The position numbers and the translations under genes were made by a program. From Flavobacteriales bacterium (GTDB lineage: Bacteria; Bacteroidota; Bacteroidia; Flavobacteriales_D; Sanyastnellaceae): 37,115 bases of DNA. Shown here one piece after another: positions 1 to 7,732 of the stretch (within the stretch, counting starts at the first letter, position 1; the number at the start of each line of letters is the position of its first letter). Under the pieces are notes generated by a model. That model was given only the letters and a program-made list of their open reading frames with translations, was not told where the DNA came from and did no database searches. The stretch spans positions 1-37,115 of the forward strand of contig JADFAK010000078.1 of assembly GCA_015665315.1 (NCBI GenBank), in the 5' to 3' direction.

Positions 1-1040
1 TCTCGTCACATCCCAAAGTAATTCAAGCCGCAAAAGACACCTTGGACACCCATGGCTTTGGCATGTCGTCGGTTCGATTTATTTGTGGGACACAGGATAT
101 TCACAAAGAATTGGAGGGTAAGATTTCAGATTTTCTGCATACCGAAGATACTATACTATACGCTGCTGCCTTTGATGCCAACGGTGGTGTTTTCGAGCCA
201 ATCTTAACAAAGGATGATGCGATAATTAGCGATTCATTAAATCATGCGTCAATAATTGATGGGGTACGTCTCTGTAAAGCGGCACGCTACAGGTATCAGA
301 ACAATGATATGGCCGATCTTGAAGAACAACTCAAGTCTGCACAGGCTCAGCGTTTTCGAATTATCGTTACAGATGGCGTATTCTCAATGGATGGATATGT
401 CGCGCAACTAGATAAGATTTGTGAGCTAGCAGCCAAATATGATGCCCTAGTGATGGTCGATGAATGTCATGCTACCGGTTTCATTGGGAAGACAGGTAGA
501 GGTGCGATTGAATTGAAAAATGTGCTCGGTAAAGTCGACATTATTACTGGTACACTCGGCAAGGCTCTTGGCGGTGCTATGGGTGGTTTTACATCAGGTA
601 GAAAGGAGATTATCGAATTGCTTCGTCAGCGTTCACGACCCTATTTATTCTCGAATTCCTTGGCACCTTCGATAGTTGGAGCTAGCATCGCAGTCTTTGA
701 TATTCTTAGCGAGTCGACCGATCTTCGAGATAAACTTGAAGCCAACGTCAACTATTTTAAAGAGGGAATTAAAACAAAAGGATTTGACATCAAGGACGGT
801 GATTCGGCTATCGTTCCAATTATGTTGTACGATGCACCTCTGGCGCAAAAATTCGCCGATAAATTACTAGATGAAGGAATTTATGTCATTGGTTTCTTTT
901 ACCCAGTTGTACCGAAGGATCAAGCTCGAATAAGAGTCCAGCTTTCTGCGGCTCACGAAAAAGAGCATCTGGACAAAGCAATTGCCGCTTTTGCAAAAGT
1001 CGGAATGGAACTAGGGGTTATTCAAGGTCCAACATCTTAG
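1..1040 (+). CDS. kbl: Glycine C-acetyltransferase (2-amino-3-ketobutyrate CoA ligase), 5'-truncated by the window
   Basis: PLP enzyme of the alpha-oxoamine synthase family that interconverts 2-amino-3-ketobutyrate plus CoA with glycine plus acetyl-CoA in threonine breakdown. The reading frame is open from the first bases: codons from position 3 read [20 protein letters not shown], the expected Kbl N-terminal region, so the true start lies left of the window and the TTG at 42 is internal. Visible hallmarks are [15 protein letters not shown], the cofactor aspartate in [11 protein letters not shown], and the Schiff-base lysine in [14 protein letters not shown]. The C-terminus is complete (stop TAG 1038-1040). 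The stop shares its last base with the GTG of the next gene, so the two are probably translationally coupled. Family assignment is strong; Kbl is favoured over BioF or HemA by the overall match to Kbl sequences. Confidence 0.95.
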   Translation, partial: SSHPKVIQAAKDTLDTHGFGMSSVRFICGTQDIHKELEGKISDFLHTEDTILYAAAFDANGGVFEPILTKDDAIISDSLNHASIIDGVRLCKAARYRYQNNDMADLEEQLKSAQAQRFRIIVTDGVFSMDGYVAQLDKICELAAKYDALVMVDECHATGFIGKTGRGAIELKNVLGKVDIITGTLGKALGGAMGGFTSGRKEIIELLRQRSRPYLFSNSLAPSIVGASIAVFDILSESTDLRDKLEANVNYFKEGIKTKGFDIKDGDSAIVPIMLYDAPLAQKFADKLLDEGIYVIGFFYPVVPKDQARIRVQLSAAHEKEHLDKAIAAFAKVGMELGVIQGPTS

Positions 1041-2095
1041 TGAAGCGTTACGATTATTTTATCCTCGGACAGGGGATCGCTGGTTCTCTACTCGCCTGGA
1101 AACTATTGCAAAATGGCAAGTCTGTTTTGGTAATCGATGACGTCAAAGGACCTGGTGCATCGCAAGTCGCAGCGGGAATGTTCAATCCTATCGTTTTTAA
1201 ACGCCTGAATTTTTCATGGAATGCCCACTCTTTTCTTCCAATTGCAAAGAAGTTGTATGAGGAATTAGAATTTAGCCTAGCCGGCAAATGGTGGTTCGAG
1301 ATGCCTTTGGCGAGATTTTTTGGCGATCAATTCACAGCCGATCAATTTGAGCGCGAGCAACACAAGGCTCCTATGGGTGATTACCTCTCCATGGAGCCCG
1401 ACGAAGAATTGGACCAAATTAGATCTGGATTCGGTTATGGTATCGTAAAACATGCAGGATATGTGGACGTATCCTCAATGCTGGGTTCGATTCGAAAGTA
1501 CCTAACCGAACATGAAGCTTTTGTCGACGCTTTGGCCAATGAATCCGATTTTGATTTTTCTAATGAAGGAGTCGTTTTTAAAGGATTTCATGCGGCAGAA
1601 TTAATTTGTTGCAATGGGTTTGGAGTCAAGAAATGGCATGCATGGAAGCATGTGCCAGTCGTTGGGGCGAAAGGAGAAGTTCTTCACCTCACTGGTCAGG
1701 GCTACGTCCAAAAGTATATCCTCAACAATGGAAAATTTATTTTGCCTATTGGAAAAAATGAATTTCGAGCTGGGTCAACATACGAATGGCGGGATTTGTC
1801 GCTTGCGCCAACAGAGGGAGCGAAAAATGAGATTCTCAAGAAGCTCAAAAATCTAATGTCCGAAGATCTAAAAGTGACGGATGTAAAAGTTGGTATAAGG
1901 CCGACTTCCAAAGACAGGCGACCAATTCTTGGAAATCACCCCAACAATCCGAAACTCAAGATTTTCAATGGGCTCGGAACGAGAGGCGTCATCATAGCGC
2001 CAGCCATGGTAGACTGGTATTGTGACAACCTGCTTCATGGAACTCCATTGCCCTCTGAAGTGGATGTATGTCGATTCAATAAATACTTTCAATAA
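1040..2095 (+). CDS. FAD-dependent oxidoreductase, D-amino-acid/glycine oxidase (DAO) fold
   Basis: 351-residue flavoprotein. The N-terminus holds a dinucleotide-binding beta-alpha-beta unit with GQGIAG at residues 10-15 and an acidic end of strand 2 (VIDD, about 31-34). The C-terminal part has the DAO-like GIRPTSKDRRPILG followed by a GLGTRG segment that normally contacts FAD. There is no signal peptide, so it should be cytoplasmic. It begins with GTG at 1040, overlapping the kbl stop by one base, which suggests co-expression and possibly a role in glycine or imino-acid metabolism; that link is inference. The substrate cannot be read from the sequence. The end of the gene overlaps the palindromic operator of the next gene. 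Confidence 0.85.
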   Translation: MKRYDYFILGQGIAGSLLAWKLLQNGKSVLVIDDVKGPGASQVAAGMFNPIVFKRLNFSWNAHSFLPIAKKLYEELEFSLAGKWWFEMPLARFFGDQFTADQFEREQHKAPMGDYLSMEPDEELDQIRSGFGYGIVKHAGYVDVSSMLGSIRKYLTEHEAFVDALANESDFDFSNEGVVFKGFHAAELICCNGFGVKKWHAWKHVPVVGAKGEVLHLTGQGYVQKYILNNGKFILPIGKNEFRAGSTYEWRDLSLAPTEGAKNEILKKLKNLMSEDLKVTDVKVGIRPTSKDRRPILGNHPNNPKLKIFNGLGTRGVIIAPAMVDWYCDNLLHGTPLPSEVDVCRFNKYFQ

Positions 2096-2128
2096 TTATT
2101 GAAAGTATTGAAATATTGCCTATCTTGG
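2074..2128 (+). promoter_or_regulatory. Palindromic operator and promoter of the GbsR/MarR-type regulator
   Basis: A perfect 28-bp palindrome spans 2082-2109 (12-nt arms AATACTTTCAAT / ATTGAAAGTATT around AATT). It is built from TATTGAAA half-sites at 2097-2104 and 2106-2113, the inverse TTTCAATA at 2087-2094, and a near copy TTCAATA at 2075-2081. A promoter can be read across it: TTG at 2099-2101, 19 nt, then TATCTTGG at 2121-2128 (close to TAnnTTTG). The palindrome therefore covers the -33 element, the layout of an autorepressed regulator gene. It also covers the stop codon of the upstream gene. It is AT-rich without a T-tract, so a terminator is less likely. Confidence 0.7.
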
Positions 2129-2132
2129 CCAT

Positions 2133-2642
2133 ATGAAGCTCAAAGAGGCACAAGATAGTTTTATTCAAAGTTGGGGCACACTCGGTTCAAACTGGGGAAT
2201 CAATAAAACCATGGCCCAAATCCACGCGCTATTGCTTATTTCTAGTGAGGCCCTTTCTGCAGATGATGTTATGGACAGATTGGATATTTCTAGAGGAAAT
2301 GCCAACATGAATCTACGCGCTCTCATTGACTGGGCGCTTGTCGATAAAGTCCATAAAAAAGGGGAGCGCCGCGAATTTTTCAAAGCTGAAAAAGACATGT
2401 GGAAAGTCGCCAGTCGGATAGCGAGTGAACGTCGTAAACGAGAAATCCAGCCGATTCTACGTGTTCTTGATGATCTTAAGCATGTGGAAACTCAAGATGA
2501 AAAACCAGAAGAAGTCCAAGAGTTTACCACAATGATGAAAAGTATTGAGACTTTCACCATCAAAGTCGACAGCTCCTTCGGTAAAATGATTGCGGCCGAT
2601 GAACATTGGTTCATGGGAACGCTCTTGAAATTGATGAAATAA
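2133..2642 (+). CDS. GbsR/MarR-family winged-helix transcriptional regulator
   Basis: 169-residue DNA-binding protein. The N-terminal SFIQSWGTLGSNWGINKTMAQ and the helix-turn-helix around residues 45-80 (ALSADDVMDRLDISRGNANM) are typical of the GbsR branch of MarR-like regulators. The wing contains KKGERREFF. The C-terminal helical part should serve dimerisation or ligand sensing. The upstream perfect palindrome over the -33 region suggests that it represses itself. The ligand is unknown; GbsR proper senses choline in Bacillus, but nothing nearby is a betaine gene, so no such function is claimed. The ATG at 2133 is only 4 nt past the putative -7 box, so the message may be leaderless. Confidence 0.85.
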   Translation: MKLKEAQDSFIQSWGTLGSNWGINKTMAQIHALLLISSEALSADDVMDRLDISRGNANMNLRALIDWALVDKVHKKGERREFFKAEKDMWKVASRIASERRKREIQPILRVLDDLKHVETQDEKPEEVQEFTTMMKSIETFTIKVDSSFGKMIAADEHWFMGTLLKLMK

Positions 2643-2889
2643 TTTTTTTCAGCAGAAGTTTCAAAAATATCTGAAAATAGTGAAATGATAGATGTCAGCA
2701 GATTTACGCCAATCGGGCAACTGAATGCCAAAGACCACAAAAGCCTAGTCTGCGTGGCATCTGCCTTTCTCAAGGTTGTTTGGAACAAATTGAAATACCC
2801 CCTGGATCAATTCATTTGGATCATCAGGTTCAAATGTGCGGCACGGAAGAGAGGATTCCTCCATCATATTAATAAATTCCTGTGAAGTC
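2643..2889. other. Intergenic region before the methyltransferase, no convincing gene
   Basis: About 247 bases without a recognisable gene. It holds an imperfect inverted repeat (GATGTCAGCAGA near 2691-2702 against TCTGCGTGGCATC near 2749-2761) and a direct repeat TGGATCA spaced by seven bases near 2812-2825. Short open frames exist on both strands but none resembles a known protein. Confidence 0.4.
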
Positions 2890-3756
2890 ATGGAAATCAT
2901 GAATACTATAATCGAGCCTCCAACGGCCAGTAAACGAATCAAAAGGTTTTATGAAAAGGCGACAGACGACTATTTGCACTGGAGCAAGGGTTTTAACATG
3001 CATTTTGGTTACTGGACTGCCGGCATTAATCCGTTTGACAGAGAAAAAATGTTGAACGCAATGAATGATACGATCATCCAAAAAGCGGGAGGTGGTATTC
3101 GCGCTGGTACTTTTCTGGATTTAGGTTGTGGGGTAGGTGCTACTGTTAATTATGGGACATCTCATTTCCCTCAACATAGATTCCAGGGAATTACACTTTC
3201 ACCTTACCAAGTGAAGTTAGGGCGCACTCTATTCGGAGGGAATGTTAAGATAAGTGAGGGTGATTTTTCAGCAACTACTCTCCCAAGTGCGACCTTTGAT
3301 GGAGCATGGTTTTTGGAAAGCTTGTGCCATGCTGTCGACAAAAACAAAACCATTCAAGAAGCCGCTCGTCTGCTCAAATCAAGTGGTAGATTAGTAATTG
3401 CAGATGGAATGTTGATGAAACAGGCCGAGAACCTCAGGTTTCCAGCAAAACAGCTGAATAAATCTGTTTCCGTCAATTGGGAGGTTCCCGAATTCACGCG
3501 GTATAAAGATCTGATTAGAATACTTCTTGAAAATGGATTTGAAATTGAAAAAATCGAAGATCGGTCTTACAATATCGCTCCTAGTGTGATTCATGCACCC
3601 TTCCTGTCCTTGAAGCACCTATTAATAAATGGTCTTTGGAAGAAGAATGTCGACCCCTGCCAAACAGCAAATCTCAAAGCATCCTTAGCAGCAATTTTTC
3701 TAGGAGCTTGCCGGCAAGCTTTTCGTTATTACATTATTACCGCCCGCAAGCGATAG
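2890..3756 (+). CDS. Class I SAM-dependent methyltransferase
   Basis: About 288 residues. Motif I, the SAM-binding loop, is FLDLGCGVGA (residues about 75-84), followed by a strand ending ITLSPYQ and a GDFSATTLP segment typical of motif II. The N-terminal YLHWSKGFNMHFGYW resembles the lead-in of small-molecule methyltransferases of the tocopherol/sterol/cyclopropane-synthase-like group. No membrane segment or signal peptide is seen. I start it at ATG 2890 (MEIMNTI); ATG 2899 is an alternative and the upstream GTG at 2836 is unlikely. The stop codon forms the loop of a small hairpin. It follows the regulator and could be its target, but it lacks an obvious copy of the TATTGAAA operator. The substrate is unknown. 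Confidence 0.8.
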   Translation: MEIMNTIIEPPTASKRIKRFYEKATDDYLHWSKGFNMHFGYWTAGINPFDREKMLNAMNDTIIQKAGGGIRAGTFLDLGCGVGATVNYGTSHFPQHRFQGITLSPYQVKLGRTLFGGNVKISEGDFSATTLPSATFDGAWFLESLCHAVDKNKTIQEAARLLKSSGRLVIADGMLMKQAENLRFPAKQLNKSVSVNWEVPEFTRYKDLIRILLENGFEIEKIEDRSYNIAPSVIHAPFLSLKHLLINGLWKKNVDPCQTANLKASLAAIFLGACRQAFRYYIITARKR

Positions 3757-3764
3757 TCGCTTTT
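3748..3764 (+). terminator. Short hairpin around the methyltransferase stop codon
   Basis: AAGCGA (3748-3753) pairs with TCGCTT (3757-3762), with the TAG stop as the loop, followed by a short T run to 3764. The stem is only six pairs, so this is at best a weak intrinsic terminator. Confidence 0.35.
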
Positions 3765-3826
3765 GTGGTGAACCAATTACATCGGGAATAATTGATGTCT
3801 CCCAGCAGATTCTATAATGCCATTTG

Positions 3827-3834
3827 TATATTTG
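3827..3834 (+). promoter_or_regulatory. Ferritin -7 promoter element
   Basis: TATATTTG matches the Bacteroidota -7 consensus TAnnTTTG exactly. No TTG stands at a suitable -33 distance (the nearest, at 3792-3794, is 32 nt away), so the promoter may need an activator. The in-frame ATG codons at 3842 and 3851 lie 8 and 17 nt downstream, giving a very short or absent leader. Confidence 0.5.
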
Positions 3835-3850
3835 TCTTAAAATGAAGTCT

Positions 3851-4360
3851 ATGCTTGTTGAAAGAATCGAAACAGCGCTTAACGCGCAAATAAAAATTGA
3901 AGCTGAATCCTCACAATTCTATCTAGCTATGGCCAGCTGGGCTGAATCCGAAGGCATGAACGGAACAGCAAAATTTCTATACCTACATAGCGATGAAGAA
4001 CGTGAACACATGCTCAAACTAGTGAAATTTGTCAATGAGCGAGGAGGACAAGCAATAATCCCAGCACTTTCTCAGCCAACTTCAAATTTCGATTCGTTAA
4101 ATCAAGTTTTCGAAAAACTTCTTTCGCATGAGGAGTTTGTCACTCAAAGTATCAACGAGTTGGTTCATATTTGCTTTGAAGAAAAAGACTACACAACTCA
4201 GAATTTTATGCAGTGGTACGTCTCAGAACAAATTGAGGAAGAAGCCTTGGCACGAACCATTCTGGATAAATTAAATATGATTGGAAACGACAAAGGGGGT
4301 CTGTATTTATTTGATAGAGACCTTGAAATGTTTGTTCCACACGAAGGAGATGAGGGATAA
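3851..4360 (+). CDS. ftnA: Non-haem ferritin (iron storage)
   Basis: 169-residue four-helix ferritin that should assemble into a cytoplasmic 24-mer, oxidise Fe(II) and store the ferric mineral. Ferroxidase ligands are visible: the glutamate in IKIEAESSQFYLAM, the E and H of SDEEREHM, and later acidic residues in CFEEKDYTTQNFMQWY and SEQIEEEA. Length matches prokaryotic FtnA. The family usually begins ML..KIE.ALN, which favours ATG 3851 (MLVERIETALN); ATG 3842 would add three residues. It lies alone between the methyltransferase and the YfiR operon and has its own -7 box just upstream. Confidence 0.93.
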   Translation: MLVERIETALNAQIKIEAESSQFYLAMASWAESEGMNGTAKFLYLHSDEEREHMLKLVKFVNERGGQAIIPALSQPTSNFDSLNQVFEKLLSHEEFVTQSINELVHICFEEKDYTTQNFMQWYVSEQIEEEALARTILDKLNMIGNDKGGLYLFDRDLEMFVPHEGDEG

Positions 4361-4486
4361 GTCGCTCCGTTTCTAAGTTTTTCTGTGCACAGTTGACCGT
4401 TGAAAATATCTTCTAAACGGTTCGATTTCAGTGCTTCGCCGACTACTTTTGTATACGGCCCATATTTTGCAGTGCTGTTCATCGCG

Positions 4487-5029
4487 ATGAGAAAAAGTAC
4501 CCTATTAGTTATTTTATTTGCATTGGTGAGTAGTTTCCAACTATTGGCCCAGAATTCAGGCGAGCCTGTGCTTGAAGAAGCAGACCCGAACGCCGCGTTT
4601 AAAGCGTCCTTTCTATTCATGTTTGCCAAAAGTTGTGATTGGCCTGATGCTAAAAAGGAAGGTGAGTTTGTCCTTTCTGTTGTCGGAAGCAAAAGAGTCT
4701 TTGACGAATTGTCATACACCTACGCGTCTAAGCCTGTGGGCTCCCAAGTGTTAGTAGTTGAACTGCTTTCTGATTTAAAGAATATTACCAAGTCACACAT
4801 AGTTTTTGTCTCAAGGTCTCAGAGTAAATTATTACCAGAAGTGGTGAAACTTTGCAAAGGGCTGCCTATTCTGATCGTTTCTGAAACCGAAGGAGGTCTC
4901 GGAAAAGGGGCGGCTCTGAATTTTATTGTGGTAGACAATGCCACCAGATATGAACTTAATCAGCAACATGCCAAGAATGTATTTATTGAAATTGGTGCCA
5001 AGCTGACTCAATTCGCAATCAAACCATGA
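4487..5029 (+). CDS. YfiR-like (DUF4154) periplasmic protein
   Basis: 180-residue exported protein. A signal peptide (MRKSTLLVILFALVSSFQLL, ending at AQ near residue 21-22) decides the start at ATG 4487; upstream in-frame ATG 4400 would bury it. The mature part carries the DUF4154 pattern: an N-terminal AAFKASFLFMFAKSCDWP segment, then LSVVGSKRVFDEL, the alternating strand/helix core and a C-terminal EIGAKLTQFAIKP. In Pseudomonas, YfiR is a periplasmic, redox-sensitive repressor of a membrane signalling partner (YfiN). Here the only membrane signalling protein in the operon is the HAMP/SpoIIE phosphatase two genes down, so a regulatory input to it is inferred. The ATGA overlap with the next gene shows coupling. 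Confidence 0.82.
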   Translation: MRKSTLLVILFALVSSFQLLAQNSGEPVLEEADPNAAFKASFLFMFAKSCDWPDAKKEGEFVLSVVGSKRVFDELSYTYASKPVGSQVLVVELLSDLKNITKSHIVFVSRSQSKLLPEVVKLCKGLPILIVSETEGGLGKGAALNFIVVDNATRYELNQQHAKNVFIEIGAKLTQFAIKP

Positions 5030-5946
5030 AAGGCTTTCAAATCATATTGTCTTTGGTCATCCTGGTTACCGCCTTCACTGCAAGCGCGCAAGATATTCCT
5101 TTGACCAACAAAGCAGCGAGCCTCTGCCAATCAGGTGATCTTATTGGAGCAAGAGAAGTATCAGACCAAGCTTTGGCTGGAGAAGAAGCCGCTCATCCAT
5201 ATGCATGGTATGTTAAAGGATATATCCACAAAGAAATTTACAAGCTCATCGAAAAGCAGAGCCTTCATTCGTCAAATCGAGTTGATGCTGTAAACGCTAT
5301 TAAAAAATCTCTTTCCATAGATACCGATGGGGTATATCGAGAGTTTAATTCCAAGGCCTTAGATTTTTTGGGCGTTTCGTACTACAATGATGCCCTTTTA
5401 CTTATCGAATCATTTGACGCAGATGATAACGAGTTAATTTTTAGTTACTATGACACCTTCAAAGAACTTATGGTTCTTTCAGATCCTTTCTACGATTTCA
5501 CACAATTCGATCTAGATTTCAATAAGGCTATCGCAGGTTCCTATGAAAAGCTATTCTATGCCGATGTTCAACAAAAGGAACTTGTGCAGCAAGCAATTCA
5601 TTACTACGGCTTAGCACTTCAAATTAATCCAAAGGACTATACATCTAATTTTAACACGGCTATTGACCTGTATAATCAAGGTGTTTACAAGGTAAGATTG
5701 ATCGACTATGATACCGAAATAGTTGAATTATTGATGATCCAAGATGAGTGTATTAAACTATTCAAACAAGCTTTGCCCTTCATGCTCAAGGCACATGAAC
5801 AAACACCCGAGAGAAGAGAAACCCTGGTCGCATTGATGGCGATATATCGAGCATTAAATGACTACGAGAGATCTGAGTATTTCCAAGAAACGCTTGCCAA
5901 TTTGATCAAATCTGGAAAAATATCTCCTTCACCCAAAATGAATTAA
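5026..5946 (+). CDS. Exported TPR-like protein of the YfiR/SpoIIE operon
   Basis: 306 residues. The signal peptide MKGFQIILSLVILVTAFTAS ends at AQ (about residue 22). The rest is helical with TPR-like units: ASLCQSGDLIGAREVSDQAL followed by PYAWYVKGYIHKEI, and later ALQINPKDYTSNFNTAIDLY and PFMLKAHEQTPERRETLVAL. No catalytic motif was seen. The start overlaps the YfiR-like gene by four bases (ATGA) and the stop is 7 nt before the phosphatase start, so it belongs to the same operon. A periplasmic scaffold or adaptor between the YfiR-like protein and the sensor is plausible but inferred. Confidence 0.7.
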   Translation: MKGFQIILSLVILVTAFTASAQDIPLTNKAASLCQSGDLIGAREVSDQALAGEEAAHPYAWYVKGYIHKEIYKLIEKQSLHSSNRVDAVNAIKKSLSIDTDGVYREFNSKALDFLGVSYYNDALLLIESFDADDNELIFSYYDTFKELMVLSDPFYDFTQFDLDFNKAIAGSYEKLFYADVQQKELVQQAIHYYGLALQINPKDYTSNFNTAIDLYNQGVYKVRLIDYDTEIVELLMIQDECIKLFKQALPFMLKAHEQTPERRETLVALMAIYRALNDYERSEYFQETLANLIKSGKISPSPKMN

Positions 5947-5953
5947 TGATAGG

Positions 5954-7732
5954 ATGGGGTTGAGATTTACCATATCCCGAAAAATAGCCCTTGGGTTTGG
6001 GTTGTTCATTGTAGGAGTGGCTGTGCTCACATTTATTGTGAATCAAACTCTCAAAGATGGCTTAAATACGAACGATCAAATTTCTCTTGTTTACGCTCCT
6101 TCCCAACGCGCTCTTGAACGACTGGATAATCTTGTACTACGGTCCTACCAGTTAATGACACAATGGATCCATGTCCAATCGCGTGATGATGAAAAGTTTA
6201 AGTCCGAATTACGTCAGATTCTTGCTTCTTCCCTTCCCGAGAGCATGGAATTGGTCGATTCCCTATCACAAGCATGGACAGAAGATGATCACCTTACCAA
6301 AGACCGTCTTTTCCGTAATATTCAGCACCTTTCTTTGGCGTTTGACCAAACGATGAAAACTTTGCCAGATTTTTCATCCTATACCGATCCCTTTGCTAGT
6401 ATGTCAGCCGAACAAGCGCTGCTCCCTGGCGAGGTAATTGACGCTCCTTTTCAGAAAATTAGAGAAGACTTAGATACACTATTGTCTCACCAAGAAGCGC
6501 TCTTAAACGAGGCCACTGCCAAGGAAAATGCGTCATATCAGTCCATGTTCAATGTGTCATATTGGTTGATGACAATAATGATCCTTGTCGGCGTGGTGAT
6601 CGCACTGGTTGTGATTCGAAGTATTGTAAAACCAGTAAACGAATTGAAAAAAACCTTGCTCTACCTAGGAAAGGGTATTTATCCGAAGACGGAATTTAGA
6701 GTAGCCAACGATGAAATAGGAGACATGACTTTTGCGGTTAATCGCTTGGTAGATGGACTCAAAAAAACACGTGAATTCTCGCTGCAAGTGGGCGCCGGAA
6801 ATTTCAATGCGGGCTATACTCCATTGTCAGATGAAGACGAGCTTGGAGGAGCATTGTTAAAAATGCGCGATGATCTGGCCGAAAACGAGAGGCTACTAGA
6901 AAAAAAGGTTGAGGAAAGAACCAATGAGGTTGTTCGGCAAAAAGAACAAATTGAAAACCAAAAGGAAAGAGTAACCCTCCTTTATAAAGATTTAACCGAT
7001 AGTATTAATTACGCCAAGCGAATCCAACAAACAATCTTACCAACTGATGAGCAAGTACATTCACTTTTTGATGAGTGTTTTGTGCTCTATCGACCGAAGG
7101 ATATCGTCTCGGGCGATTTTTATTGGTTCAAAGCAAGCGGTAAAAAAAGCATTTTCGCGGCGGTTGATTGCACAGGTCATGGTGTCCCAGGAGCATTTAT
7201 GAGCCTTGTTGGCCACAATGTGCTCAATCAAGTAACCAAAGTGTTCACTAGACCATCTCAAATTCTGAATAATCTGAATCGGATGGCAATGGAAGTGCTA
7301 GATGGTGATGGAACCAGTCAAATCAAGGACGGCATGGATATCGCCTTGTGCACTTTTGACAAAGAAACGCTCGAGCTAGAATTCGCTGGAGCATATAATC
7401 CACTGTGGATAGTCCGTAAGGGAGAACTCATAGAGCAAAAGGCAGATAAATTTAGTATTGGTTCTTTCTCACACGGTGAGAATCAATTTACCAACCATGT
7501 CTACCAGTTGGAAAAGGGTGATTGCATTTACATCTTCTCTGATGGATATGCCGATCAATTCGGCGGACCCAAAAACAAGAAATTCATGCGCAAGCAATTT
7601 CGTGAACTAGTGGTGAATTCTAGTCCACTGCACATGGAAGAACAAAAGAACTTGTTAGAACAAGCCTTGGTCAAATGGAAAGGTTCGCAAGATCAAGTTG
7701 ACGATATCCTGGTGATTGGAATACGTGTTTAG
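5954..7732 (+). CDS. Membrane sensor with HAMP domain(s) and SpoIIE-type PP2C phosphatase output
   Basis: 592 residues. TM1 is at about 11-30, a periplasmic sensor region at 31-200, TM2 at about 202-222, HAMP at 223-273, a second HAMP-like or linker unit at about 274-316, a coiled coil rich in E/K/R at 305-350, and a PP2C-like SpoIIE phosphatase at about 365-592. Metal-binding motifs are intact: VSGDFYWF (385-392), AAVDCTGHGVPGAFMS (402-417), DGMDIALC (459-466), FSDGYADQFGG (528-538) and QVDDILVIG (581-589). It should dephosphorylate a serine/threonine phosphoprotein, classically an anti-anti-sigma factor, in response to a periplasmic signal. No STAS or anti-sigma kinase gene is visible here. 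Its stop overlaps the convergent universal stress gene. Confidence 0.9.
   Translation: MGLRFTISRKIALGFGLFIVGVAVLTFIVNQTLKDGLNTNDQISLVYAPSQRALERLDNLVLRSYQLMTQWIHVQSRDDEKFKSELRQILASSLPESMELVDSLSQAWTEDDHLTKDRLFRNIQHLSLAFDQTMKTLPDFSSYTDPFASMSAEQALLPGEVIDAPFQKIREDLDTLLSHQEALLNEATAKENASYQSMFNVSYWLMTIMILVGVVIALVVIRSIVKPVNELKKTLLYLGKGIYPKTEFRVANDEIGDMTFAVNRLVDGLKKTREFSLQVGAGNFNAGYTPLSDEDELGGALLKMRDDLAENERLLEKKVEERTNEVVRQKEQIENQKERVTLLYKDLTDSINYAKRIQQTILPTDEQVHSLFDECFVLYRPKDIVSGDFYWFKASGKKSIFAAVDCTGHGVPGAFMSLVGHNVLNQVTKVFTRPSQILNNLNRMAMEVLDGDGTSQIKDGMDIALCTFDKETLELEFAGAYNPLWIVRKGELIEQKADKFSIGSFSHGENQFTNHVYQLEKGDCIYIFSDGYADQFGGPKNKKFMRKQFRELVVNSSPLHMEEQKNLLEQALVKWKGSQDQVDDILVIGIRV

Noticed and set aside
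2082-2109. The palindrome before the regulator as a transcription terminator
   Set aside because: AT-rich stem without a GC core or T-tract; its position over the -33 element fits an operator better.
2745-2942. Minus-strand open frame in the gap before the methyltransferase
   Set aside because: Overlaps the methyltransferase N-terminus, has no recognisable domain and no promoter.
4198-4719. 173-residue open frame on the minus strand over the ferritin end and the YfiR-like gene
   Set aside because: It is antisense to two well-supported genes and resembles no known protein.
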